64,000 bases of DNA, taken from Comamonas thiooxydans. GTDB taxonomy: Bacteria > Pseudomonadota > Gammaproteobacteria > Burkholderiales > Burkholderiaceae_C. The DNA lies in contig NZ_AP026738.1 in the NCBI RefSeq assembly GCF_002157685.2, positions 4,960,001 through 5,024,000 on the forward strand. Reading direction: 5' to 3'. The notes below the pieces were generated by a model that saw only the letters and a list, made by a program, of their open reading frames with translations, had not been told where the DNA came from and made no database searches. Below are positions 8,083 through 16,207 of the stretch, piece after piece. Each line of letters begins with the position of its first letter. Positions within the stretch are counted from its first letter, which is position 1. The translations under genes and the position numbers were made by a program.

Positions 8083-9975
8083 ATGGAACACGGCTCTCCC
8101 ATCTGGCTGACTTACGGCTTCATCTATCTTACGGCAGCGGTTCTGGCCGTCCCCATCGCCAGAGCCCTGGGCCTGGGAGCCATCATCGGCTACCTGGGCG
8201 CCGGCATTGCCATGGGCCCCTGGGGTTTTGGCCTGGTGCGCAATGTGGACGACATCCTGCACTTTGCCGAGTTCGGCGTGGTGCTGATGCTGTTCGTGAT
8301 CGGACTTGAGCTGCAGCCCAAGCGCCTCTGGGAGCTACGCCGCCCCATCTTCGGCTGGGGCATGGCGCAAATGGCGGTCTGCACCGGTATTCTGTTCCTG
8401 GCTGCCTGGGCCTTTGGGCTGTCGTGGCGCGTCAGCCTGATTGCGGGCATGGGCCTGGCCCTGTCATCCACCGCTGTCTGCCTGCAGATCATGGCCGAGC
8501 GCAATCTGATGCGTACTCCCAGCGGACAGGCAGCCTTCTCCATCCTGCTGTTCCAGGACGTGGCAGCCATCCCCATCCTGGCGCTGATTCCGATTCTCGG
8601 CGCCTACAAGGTCGCCCATGCGAGCCACGGAGACAGCCATGTCTGGCTGGCCATTCTCAAGACCGTGGGCACGATTGGTGCCGTCATCATCGGTGGCCGA
8701 TTGCTGCTGCAACCGCTGCTGCGCTGGATTGCGCGCAGCAAGACCCCCGAGATCTTCACCGCCACCTCGCTGCTGCTGGTCGTGGGCATTGCCATGCTGA
8801 TGACGCAGGTGGGCCTGTCCATGGCGCTGGGCGCCTTCCTGGCCGGCGTGCTGCTGGCCGACAGCGAGTACCGCAGTGAGCTGGAAACCAATATCGAGCC
8901 GTTCAAAGGCCTGCTGCTGGGCCTGTTTTTCATGGCCGTGGGCATGAGCATCGACTTCGGCGTCATCCTCCAGTCCCCGTGGACCATGGCGGCCATGGTG
9001 ACGGGCTTTATTGCGCTGAAGGCCGTGATGATCTTCGGTCTGGCCAGATTCATGCAGATCCCCTGGCGCGAGCGCCCGGTGTTCACGCTGATGCTGGCGC
9101 AAGGTGGCGAATTCGCCTTTGTGGTGTTTCAGACGGCGGCGCAGTACAAGGTGTTTCGCCACAGCGTCTCGTCCATGCTGGTCGCGGCCGTGGCACTGTC
9201 CATGCTGCTGGGCCCGCTGCTGCTGGTGCTGCTGGACAAACTGCTGCTGCGCCGCTTCTCCACCATCAGTGACGAGGAATGTGGCATGGAGAAGGCCCAG
9301 GAAATCTCCGAGCCTCAGGACTCGCCCATCATCATTGCCGGCTTTGGCCGCTACGGCCAGATCGTGGCTCGCGTGTTGCTGGCCCAGGGCATACGCCCGA
9401 CCATCCTGGACCATAGCGTGGAAATGCTGGAGGCCGCGCAGATCTACGGCCACCGCGTGTTCTACGGCGATGCCACACGCATGGACCTGCTGCGCATCGC
9501 AGGCGCGGCCCAGGCCCATGTGCTGGTGATTGCCGTCGACACCACCGAGCAGTCCCTCAAGATAGCCAGTCAGGTGCGCAAGCATTTCCCCAACCTCGAA
9601 ATCGTGGCCCGCACCCGGGATCTCAATCACTGGTTCCAACTGCGCGATCTTGGAGTCGAGCATGCCCAGCGCGAAGTGTTCGAGTCCAGCCTGATCTCGG
9701 CCCAGTCGGTGCTGGAGCTGCTGGGTCAGAGTCCGGCCGAAGCCAAACGCATCACGGCACGTTTCAGGGAGCACAATCTGGCACTGGCCGAGCGCATGTA
9801 CCCGCATTACAAGGACAAGAACCAGCTGATTGCGGTGGCCAAGCAGGGCCGCCAGCAACTGGTGGAGCAGATGGCCAAGGAGCGTGCCGATCTGCTGGCC
9901 GACAACGCCGATGCACCCGATACGCCCCTGGCCAGCGAGCAAGACCACAGTCCGGCCGACGCCCGGCAGCCGTGA
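8083..9975 (+). CDS. Kef-type monovalent cation:proton antiporter with RCK domain
   Basis: A CPA2-family transporter of 630 residues. The N-terminal two thirds hold about twelve to thirteen membrane helices with typical motifs (LGAIIGYLGAGIAMGPWGFGL, FLAGVLLADSEYR, LAQGGEFAFVVF). An RCK/TrkA-N nucleotide-binding domain follows from about residue 415, opening with IIIAGFGRYGQIVARVL. The domain order matches KefB/KefC, which exchange K+ for H+ under glutathione control. The ATG opening MEHGSPIW was chosen because the first helix follows directly; a longer frame adds 50 non-family residues. No KefF/KefG-type ancillary gene is nearby. Whether glutathione gates this one is unknown. Confidence 0.92.
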   Translation: MEHGSPIWLTYGFIYLTAAVLAVPIARALGLGAIIGYLGAGIAMGPWGFGLVRNVDDILHFAEFGVVLMLFVIGLELQPKRLWELRRPIFGWGMAQMAVCTGILFLAAWAFGLSWRVSLIAGMGLALSSTAVCLQIMAERNLMRTPSGQAAFSILLFQDVAAIPILALIPILGAYKVAHASHGDSHVWLAILKTVGTIGAVIIGGRLLLQPLLRWIARSKTPEIFTATSLLLVVGIAMLMTQVGLSMALGAFLAGVLLADSEYRSELETNIEPFKGLLLGLFFMAVGMSIDFGVILQSPWTMAAMVTGFIALKAVMIFGLARFMQIPWRERPVFTLMLAQGGEFAFVVFQTAAQYKVFRHSVSSMLVAAVALSMLLGPLLLVLLDKLLLRRFSTISDEECGMEKAQEISEPQDSPIIIAGFGRYGQIVARVLLAQGIRPTILDHSVEMLEAAQIYGHRVFYGDATRMDLLRIAGAAQAHVLVIAVDTTEQSLKIASQVRKHFPNLEIVARTRDLNHWFQLRDLGVEHAQREVFESSLISAQSVLELLGQSPAEAKRITARFREHNLALAERMYPHYKDKNQLIAVAKQGRQQLVEQMAKERADLLADNADAPDTPLASEQDHSPADARQP

Positions 9976-9991
9976 TACGCTGCGCGCCATC

Positions 9992-10444
9992 ATGTTCAAC
10001 CCCAGTCAAGCCGATGTACGGCGATTTTTTTGCGGTGTGCGCGCCAAGATGATCAGCGGCGCGCCCATGGAGGCCATCGAGACGCTGGCCAGCCTGTGGA
10101 TAGACGAGCACCCCGAGTACTTCGACGAGCTCTCCGACGTGGATGCCGCGGTGGCGCGCAACTACGATGCGGAGACCGAGCGCACCAACCCGTTTCTGCA
10201 CCTGTCCATGCATCTGTCCATCAGCGAGCAGTGCAGCGTGGACTCGCCACGCGGCATACGCCAGGCCGTAGAACTGCTGACCAGAAAGCGTGATCTGCAT
10301 GATGCCCATCACGCCGCCATGGAATGCCTGGGCCAGATGCTCTGGGAAAGTCAGCGCTCGGGACGCCCGCCCGATGGCGAGGCCTATGTCGCCGGAGTGC
10401 AGCGTTTGGCCACCACCGACGGCAGTTTTAAAAGTACCCCCTGA
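9992..10444 (+). CDS. DUF1841 family protein
   Basis: A 150-residue soluble protein. It opens with MFNPSQADVRRFFCGVRAK, and the centre contains NPFLHLSMHLSISEQCSVDSP, both characteristic of DUF1841, a family of unknown function in beta- and gammaproteobacteria. The conserved His residues (HLSMHLS, HDAHH) hint at metal binding, which is inference. The ATG was chosen at the family N-terminus. It follows the antiporter by 16 bp and is probably co-transcribed with it; a 20-bp perfect stem-loop closes the unit. Confidence 0.88.
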   Translation: MFNPSQADVRRFFCGVRAKMISGAPMEAIETLASLWIDEHPEYFDELSDVDAAVARNYDAETERTNPFLHLSMHLSISEQCSVDSPRGIRQAVELLTRKRDLHDAHHAAMECLGQMLWESQRSGRPPDGEAYVAGVQRLATTDGSFKSTP

Positions 10445-10546
10445 TGCGCTGCGCAGCCTCCGGTGGGGGATGACACACTCGCGGCAGGGTGGCTCCAGCT
10501 CTGCCCCCCAAGCCCTGGGTACCGCCCCCCTGAGCTGCATCCCGCT

Positions 10547-10590
10547 CAGAAAAAGCAAAAGCCCGTCTTCACGGGCTTTTGCTTTTTCTG
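10547..10590. terminator. bidirectional terminator with a perfect 20-bp stem
   Basis: Two perfectly complementary 20-nt arms separated by a 4-nt loop (CTTC). Each side ends in a run rich in T on its own strand. It lies between the convergent DUF1841 and cytochrome c4 genes and can terminate both. Confidence 0.92.
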
Positions 10591-10599
10591 AGACAAGGT

Positions 10600-11262
10600 C
10601 TATTTCTGGCCCAGGCGGAAGTGCGGCTGCGCCACTACCTGCATCTCGCTGTCCAGGCCACCGATGTACTTGGCGAGCTGCTGCAACTCGTCGTTCTTGA
10701 ACTGCTTGGCAATACCCGCCATCACGCCATTGCTGCGCCCGACGAGCGGATTGCCATCGGTTTTGTATGACTGCAAGGCGCGGAAAACATAGTCCGAATA
10801 CTGCCCCGCTACCTTGGGATAGGACGGGTCAATGGGTTTCGAAAAGCCTTCACCGTGACAGGAGAAGCAGGCACCTTTTTGCAGCAGCGCCGTGACAGCA
10901 GAGTTCGCCTCCTTGGCCTTGCCATCCTTGGCCTTGCCATGACCTGCATAGAAGGCCGCCACATCGGCCATGTCCTGCTCGCTCAGCGAGTCGGCAATGC
11001 CACGCATGGTGGGGTGTTTTCGTTCGCCTTTTTTATAGGCATTCAGGGCCGAGACGATATAGGCCTCGTTCTGCCCGCCGATCATCGGCACTTTGTAAAC
11101 CTCAGGGAAACTGGCCTGATAGCCGGTGATGCCGTGACAGCCTATGCACATGGCGATCTTGCCTTCACCCGCCTTTGCATCGCCCTTGACAGCCTGGGCG
11201 TTTGCGATGCCGGTCACTGATGCGACAACTACTGCCAATACCGTGGTCCAAGTTTTTATCAT
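10600..11262 (-). CDS. dihaem cytochrome c4-like protein
   Basis: A periplasmic electron carrier of 220 residues. A signal peptide (about 1-23, ending ANAQA) precedes two tandem class I cytochrome c domains with haem motifs CIGCH (C39, C42, H43) and CFSCH (C132, C135, H136). Candidate axial methionines lie in HPTMRGIA and SNGVMAGIA. Cytochromes c4 pass electrons from the bc1 complex to terminal oxidases; the aa3 oxidase in this window is a possible partner but is not adjacent. The ATG before the signal peptide was chosen over an upstream extension. It diverges from the MoxR-type gene. Confidence 0.92.
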   Translation of the reverse strand: MIKTWTTVLAVVVASVTGIANAQAVKGDAKAGEGKIAMCIGCHGITGYQASFPEVYKVPMIGGQNEAYIVSALNAYKKGERKHPTMRGIADSLSEQDMADVAAFYAGHGKAKDGKAKEANSAVTALLQKGACFSCHGEGFSKPIDPSYPKVAGQYSDYVFRALQSYKTDGNPLVGRSNGVMAGIAKQFKNDELQQLAKYIGGLDSEMQVVAQPHFRLGQK

Positions 11263-11378
11263 TTTGCGCGCACAATCCTTCAAGAGTTCAGACGGGTGCT
11301 CAAATGCCTTGCTGCAGTGCAAACGATTATGGCAGTGAGAATTTCGCACGCTTATCAATACTTACGCTGATACCGCCC

Positions 11379-12221
11379 ATGAAGTTTCAAGGTTCCGACA
11401 AATACGTGGCCACGCAAGATCTGATGCTGGCCGTCAACGCTGCCGCTACCCTGCAGCGCCCCCTGCTCATCAAGGGCGAGCCCGGCACGGGCAAGACCAT
11501 GCTGGCCGAGGAAGTGGCCCAGGCGCTGGACATGCCACTGTTGCAGTGGCATATCAAGTCCACCACCAAGGCCCAGCAAGGCCTGTATGAGTACGACGCC
11601 GTGAGCCGCCTGCGCGATTCGCAACTGGGTGACGAGCGCGTCAAGGACATTCACAACTACATCGTCAAGGGCGTGCTCTGGCAGGCCTTCACGGCGGAGC
11701 GCCCCGTGGCCCTGCTGATCGATGAGATCGACAAGGCCGACATCGAGTTCCCCAACGACTTGCTGCGCGAAATCGATCGCATGGAGTTCTATTGCTACGA
11801 GACCCACGAGATGATCCGCGCCAAACACCGCCCCCTGGTGTTCATCACCTCGAACAACGAAAAAGAGCTGCCTGACGCATTTTTGCGCCGCTGCTTCTTC
11901 CAATACATCAAGTTCCCCGATGCCGACACCATGCGCCAGATCGTGGCCGTGCACTTCCCCAAGCTGCAGGGTGAATTGCTGAACGCCGCCATGAAGGTCT
12001 TCTACGATGTGCGCAATCTGCCCGGCCTCAAGAAAAAGCCTTCGACCAGCGAGCTGATCGACTGGCTCAAGCTGCTGGTCGCCGAGGAAATTCCTGCATC
12101 GGCCCTGCAATCCGAGGAAGGCAAGGTCAGCGTACCGCCCCTGGTTGGCGCACTGCTCAAGAACGAACAGGATATGAGCCTGTTTGAAAAGCTGGTCTTC
12201 ATGAACCAGCGCAACCGCTAA
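11379..12221 (+). CDS. MoxR-type AAA+ ATPase
   Basis: A 280-residue AAA+ protein with Walker A GEPGTGKT, Walker B ALLIDEIDKAD, sensor 1 VFITSNNEKELPDAFLRRC, and the arginine finger in the same segment. MoxR ATPases typically work with VWA-domain partners as metal- or complex-insertion chaperones. A VWA/CoxE-type gene lies two genes downstream on the same strand, so a MoxR-VWA pair is likely. The start is the ATG opening MKFQGSDKY; the upstream frame has no family sequence. Its target protein is not shown by the context. Confidence 0.92.
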   Translation: MKFQGSDKYVATQDLMLAVNAAATLQRPLLIKGEPGTGKTMLAEEVAQALDMPLLQWHIKSTTKAQQGLYEYDAVSRLRDSQLGDERVKDIHNYIVKGVLWQAFTAERPVALLIDEIDKADIEFPNDLLREIDRMEFYCYETHEMIRAKHRPLVFITSNNEKELPDAFLRRCFFQYIKFPDADTMRQIVAVHFPKLQGELLNAAMKVFYDVRNLPGLKKKPSTSELIDWLKLLVAEEIPASALQSEEGKVSVPPLVGALLKNEQDMSLFEKLVFMNQRNR

Positions 12222-12251
12222 CCTTCCTTCAGAACCGAGGAGACACAGCCC

Positions 12252-12473
12252 ATGAGCACCGCACAACAACTGCTGCTGGAAGGCGGCTCCGACGCCATCG
12301 GCTTTGTGGGTGGAGCCCTGCTGGGCTGGGGCCTGTCCCATGTGCTGGGCCTTGACCTGTTTGCCCAGGGCTATGGTGCGGGCAGCATTGCCGCCATCGC
12401 CATGGTGGGGCTGGGCGGAGGCCTGGGGCTCAAGCTGGCCCGACTCTGGCGCAGCAAGCGCAATCCACTTTGA
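12252..12473 (+). CDS. small glycine-rich hypothetical protein
   Basis: A 73-residue protein with a clear ribosome site (GAGGAGA) at good distance. It contains a hydrophobic glycine-zipper-like stretch (GGALLGWGLSHVLGLDLF and GSIAAIAMVGLGGGLGLKL) and a basic C-terminus. One or two membrane helices are plausible. Its stop overlaps the start region of the GNAT gene, suggesting translational coupling inside the MoxR-GNAT-VWA run. I do not recognise the family. Confidence 0.7.
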   Translation: MSTAQQLLLEGGSDAIGFVGGALLGWGLSHVLGLDLFAQGYGAGSIAAIAMVGLGGGLGLKLARLWRSKRNPL

Positions 12474-12484
12474 GTGAGCAAGTC

Positions 12485-13087
12485 ATGACTTTTGTAGAAC
12501 CTGTGACCTTGCGCGACCGCGGCGTGCGACTGGAGCCGCTGGATCTGAGCCATGAGCCTGGACTGGCAGCGGCCGCTGCCGATGGAGAGCTGTGGAAGAT
12601 TCGAGTGACTTCCGTGCCCGAGCCTGACGAGGTACGCAGCTATATCGAAACCGCGCTGCTAGGCCGCGACCAGGGCCACCGCTTTGCGTTCGCCGTGCTC
12701 GACGATGCCACCGGCAAGGTGCTGGGCACGACCAGTTATCACGACATCGTTCCCGCCATTCGCCGCGTGGAGATTGGCTACACCTGGTATGCCAAAAGCG
12801 TGCAGCGCACCCATGTCAACACCTCGGCCAAGCTACTGCTGCTGGCCCATGCCTTCGGTACGCTGGGCTGCCATGTGGTGGGCTGGCGCACGGACAACTT
12901 CAACTTCGCCAGCCAGCGCGCCATCGAGCGCCTGGGTGCCAAGAAAGATGGCGTGATTCGCGGCCATGCGCTGCGCCGCGACGGCACGATTCGCGACACC
13001 GTGATGTACAGCATGCGCAGTGGCGAATGGCCTGAAGCCCGTGCACAACTGCTCTATCTTCTGGAGCAGCATGCACCCGCTGCATAA
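12485..13087 (+). CDS. GNAT family N-acetyltransferase (RimJ/RimL type)
   Basis: A 200-residue acetyltransferase. It shows the RimJ/RimL pattern: VRLEPLDLSHEPGLAAAA at the start, VLGTTSYHDIVPAIRRVEIGYTWY (beta4 strand), and WRTDNFNFASQRAIERLGAKKDG (C-terminal acetyl-CoA fold). Substrate is unknown; protein N-termini or small amines are typical. I placed the start at the ATG of MTFVEPVT; an upstream TTG that overlaps the previous stop codon is possible. It sits between the small glycine-rich gene and the VWA gene, apparently in one operon. Confidence 0.88.
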   Translation: MTFVEPVTLRDRGVRLEPLDLSHEPGLAAAAADGELWKIRVTSVPEPDEVRSYIETALLGRDQGHRFAFAVLDDATGKVLGTTSYHDIVPAIRRVEIGYTWYAKSVQRTHVNTSAKLLLLAHAFGTLGCHVVGWRTDNFNFASQRAIERLGAKKDGVIRGHALRRDGTIRDTVMYSMRSGEWPEARAQLLYLLEQHAPAA

Positions 13088-13105
13088 GCGCTGGAGACAT
13101 TTTTC

Positions 13106-14293
13106 ATGCTGATCGACTTCTTCTATACCCTGCGTGCCGCCAAGCTGCCTGTGTCAGTCAAGGAGTTTCTGGCCCTGCTGGAAGCACTGGACGCGGGCAT
13201 CATCGGCCCCAAGAGCGAGGATCGCTGGAGCCTGGACGATTTCTATCACCTGGGCCGAACCATTCTGGTCAAGGACGAGAAGCACTACGACAAGTACGAC
13301 CGCGCTTTTTCCGCCTATTTCAAGGGTGTGGAGATGCTGGCCGACCTGACCAAGGAAATTCCGCAGGACTGGTTGCAAAAGCTTCTGGAGCGCGAGCTCA
13401 GCCCCGAGGACAAGGCCAAGATCGAAGCCATGGGCTGGGACGAGCTGATGGAGACGCTCAAGAAGCGCCTGGAGGAGCAAAAGGAGCGCCACGAAGGCGG
13501 CAGCAAATGGATCGGGACGGGCGGCACAAGTCCCTTCGGTCATGGCGGCTACAACCCGGCGGGCATACGCATTGGCGGGCCGGGGCGCAACAAGAGCGCC
13601 GTCAAGGTCTGGGAGCAGCGAGCCTACCGCGACTATGACGACACCCAGGAACTGGGCACGCGCAACATCAAGGTCGCGCTGCGCCGCCTGCGCAAGTTTG
13701 CGCGCCAGGGCAGCGAACTGGAACTGGATCTGCCGGACACCATCCGCTCCACGGCAGCCAATGCGGGTTATCTCGACATCAAGATGATTCCCGAGCGGCA
13801 TAACAATGTGAAAGTGCTGCTGCTCATGGACGTGGGCGGCACCATGGACGAACATATCCAGCGCGTGGAGGAGCTGTTCTCCGCCGTGAAGAGCGAGCTC
13901 AAGCATCTGGAGTTCTATTACTTCCACAACTGTGTCTACGACTTCATGTGGAAGAACAACCGCCGCCGCTTTGCCGAGAAATTCCCGACCTGGGACATCA
14001 TTCGCAAGTACAACAAGGACTACAAGCTGATCTTTGTCGGCGACGCGACCATGAGCCCCTATGAAATCCTGCAGCCCGGCGGCTCGGTCGAGTACATGAA
14101 CGAGGAACCCGGTGCCGAGTGGCTGCAGCGCCTGACGAACGCCTTCCCACACTTTGCCTGGATCAATCCGGAGCCACAAGGTGTATGGCAGTACCGCCAG
14201 AGCATCAGCATCATCCAGCAGTTGATGGGGGACCGCATGTACCCTTTGTCGCTCAAAGGCTTGGAAGACGCCATGCGCATGCTGTCAAAATAG
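13106..14293 (+). CDS. VWA domain (CoxE-like) protein
   Basis: A 395-residue protein of the CoxE-like VWA class that partners MoxR ATPases. The N-terminal half is helical with a charged segment (LKKRLEEQKERHEGGS), and the C-terminal half is the VWA fold beginning at NNVKVLLLMDVGGTMDEH. The metal site is altered: the canonical DxSxS is DVGGT, starting at D242, so both serine positions differ. It follows the GNAT gene by 18 bp and ends 4 bp before tamA. The MoxR partner is encoded upstream on the same strand. The target of the pair is unknown. Confidence 0.88.
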   Translation: MLIDFFYTLRAAKLPVSVKEFLALLEALDAGIIGPKSEDRWSLDDFYHLGRTILVKDEKHYDKYDRAFSAYFKGVEMLADLTKEIPQDWLQKLLERELSPEDKAKIEAMGWDELMETLKKRLEEQKERHEGGSKWIGTGGTSPFGHGGYNPAGIRIGGPGRNKSAVKVWEQRAYRDYDDTQELGTRNIKVALRRLRKFARQGSELELDLPDTIRSTAANAGYLDIKMIPERHNNVKVLLLMDVGGTMDEHIQRVEELFSAVKSELKHLEFYYFHNCVYDFMWKNNRRRFAEKFPTWDIIRKYNKDYKLIFVGDATMSPYEILQPGGSVEYMNEEPGAEWLQRLTNAFPHFAWINPEPQGVWQYRQSISIIQQLMGDRMYPLSLKGLEDAMRMLSK

Positions 14294-14297
14294 GGGC

Positions 14298-16205
14298 ATG
14301 CCCCAGACCTTGCCCTTGAAAAAGCCGGCCTTGAGGCCGGCTTTGCTTTTGGGAGCCGCCTTGCTCCTCAGCGGCTGCAGCCTGCTTTCCCCCAAAGACA
14401 AAGAAGCCGAAGCCATGGGCATCGACACCAGCGGTCCCCCCGCTTTCACGCTGGAAGTCGATGCCCCAAAACAAGTCCGTGCGCTGCTGGAGCAGCATCT
14501 TGAACTCAAACGTTTTCGCCACCAGCCCGATCTGCAGCGCCGCGAGCTGACGCGCCTGCTTGGCGCAACCGATGCCAACGTACGCGAGCTGATAGGCACC
14601 CTGGGCTATTTCAGTCCCACGGTGACCGTGGAGCTGACCGATACCCCCGAGGAAGACGCACCGCGCAAAGTGGTGGTCAAGGTCGATCCGGGCCCGCCCA
14701 CCATCATTGACAAATCCGAGGTGCGGTTTACCGGCGTCAATGCCAGCGACGAGCTAGGGACTTCTCAGCGCCTGCAGATCGAGGAAACCTGGCCGCTGCA
14801 GAGCGGCGAGCAATTCTCGCAATCGGCCTGGAGCAGCGCCAAGAGCGGTGGTCTCAAGGAACTGCAAAAGCGCCGCTATCCGCTGGCCCGCATAGATACC
14901 AGTCTGGCCGATGTGGATGCCGACACCAACAAGGCCCAGGTCAGCGTGAGTTACGACCCCGGCCCGGCCTATACCTTCGGTCCGCTGCAGATTGATGGTG
15001 CCGAGCGCTACGACCCGGTGCGCACGGCACGTATTGCACGCCTTCCGGAAGGCCAGGAATATGACTTGCAAAGCATGCTCGATGCGCAGCAGCGCCTGGT
15101 CAGCAGCGGCTACTACGACTCGGTATTTCTTTCGCTGGCCGATTCGCCGCAACAGGCTGCTACCGAGGCCGAGCGCGACGAGCAGCGCAAGAATCAGGGC
15201 ACAGCCATCACCTCGCCCGTGATTGCCAAGGTGCGCGAGGCCAAGCTGCAGAAATGGGTGTTTGGTGTGGGTCTGAGCACGGACACCGGACCTCGTCTGT
15301 CCATCGATCACACTTACAACAAGGTTCCCGGTCTGAACTGGCGCGCCGTCAGCAAGCTGCAGCTGGACAGGAAGAACCCGCTGATCTCCACCCAGCTGGT
15401 CGGCCTGCCCGGTGAAGACCTCTGGCGCTGGTTTGCCAGCGGCAAGCTCGAGCGTGCGCCAGCAGGCGACTTCAACACCAATAGTGCGCAGATGCGCTTT
15501 GGCCGCTCCAAGGCAGAAGACCGCATAGAGCGCAATTTGTACCTGCAGTACGACTACGCCAAGACCCAGGGAGCAGGTGCTCCGCCCGGCGCCTCCTCGC
15601 TGCTGGCCAACTATGGCTGGACGGCCCGCTATTTCGACAACAACCTGTTGCCTACCTCGGGCTTCGGTCTGGCCCTGGAAGCCGGTGCCGGCACCACGCT
15701 GACGCCGCAGCGCTCGCCGTTCGGGCGCCTCACGGGCCGCTGGCTCAGCCTGATACCGCTGGGCGAGCGCGACGAGGAAACCAGGCGCCACAGCCGCCTG
15801 CAGCTCAAGGCGGGAGTCGGCGCCGTCATGGCCAAGAAAGATGTGGATCTGCCCACCACCATCATGTTTCTGACCGGTGGCGACAACACGGTGCGCGGCT
15901 ACGGCTATCAATCGATTGGCGCACGCACCGACAACGGCCGTGTGATTGCGGGCCGCTATCTGGCAATGGGCAGCGTGGAATGGCAGCGGCCCATCACCAT
16001 CAAGGGAAATACGCAGGACTTCGAGCACGCCGTCTTCATCGATGCCGGCACCGTGGGCGATGACATCAACCGGCTCTACACCCGCGTCGGCTTTGGCACC
16101 GGCATCCGCTGGAAAAGCCCGGTCGGTCCGATTCAAGCAGATCTCGCCTGGGGCGCTCAGGAGCAGCAGTTGCGCCTGCACCTGCGTCTGGGCTTCACGT
16201 TTTAA
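14298..16205 (+). CDS. tamA: outer-membrane assembly factor TamA (Omp85 family)
   Basis: This is the outer-membrane half of the TAM complex, which inserts autotransporters and other beta-barrels. The 635 residues comprise a signal sequence, POTRA domains (about 50-290) and a C-terminal 16-strand barrel with the Omp85 signature region GGDNTVRGYGYQSIG and a terminal aromatic strand ending in GFTF. The N-terminus reads LLLGAALLLSGC, a lipobox, which suggests lipidation rather than ordinary signal-peptide cleavage. The start lies 4 bp after the VWA stop with only a weak ribosome site, and a stem-loop resembling a terminator lies within the first codons. tamB follows after 2 bp. Confidence 0.92.
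   Translation: MPQTLPLKKPALRPALLLGAALLLSGCSLLSPKDKEAEAMGIDTSGPPAFTLEVDAPKQVRALLEQHLELKRFRHQPDLQRRELTRLLGATDANVRELIGTLGYFSPTVTVELTDTPEEDAPRKVVVKVDPGPPTIIDKSEVRFTGVNASDELGTSQRLQIEETWPLQSGEQFSQSAWSSAKSGGLKELQKRRYPLARIDTSLADVDADTNKAQVSVSYDPGPAYTFGPLQIDGAERYDPVRTARIARLPEGQEYDLQSMLDAQQRLVSSGYYDSVFLSLADSPQQAATEAERDEQRKNQGTAITSPVIAKVREAKLQKWVFGVGLSTDTGPRLSIDHTYNKVPGLNWRAVSKLQLDRKNPLISTQLVGLPGEDLWRWFASGKLERAPAGDFNTNSAQMRFGRSKAEDRIERNLYLQYDYAKTQGAGAPPGASSLLANYGWTARYFDNNLLPTSGFGLALEAGAGTTLTPQRSPFGRLTGRWLSLIPLGERDEETRRHSRLQLKAGVGAVMAKKDVDLPTTIMFLTGGDNTVRGYGYQSIGARTDNGRVIAGRYLAMGSVEWQRPITIKGNTQDFEHAVFIDAGTVGDDINRLYTRVGFGTGIRWKSPVGPIQADLAWGAQEQQLRLHLRLGFTF
14320..14350 (+). terminator. terminator-like hairpin inside the tamA signal-peptide codons
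   Basis: Perfect 10-nt arms AAAGCCGGCC and GGCCGGCTTT with a 4-nt loop, followed by GCTTTT. It starts 27 bp after the VWA stop codon but overlaps codons 8-18 of tamA. It could end most transcripts from upstream or act as an attenuator. Confidence 0.55.
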
Positions 16206-16207
16206 GC

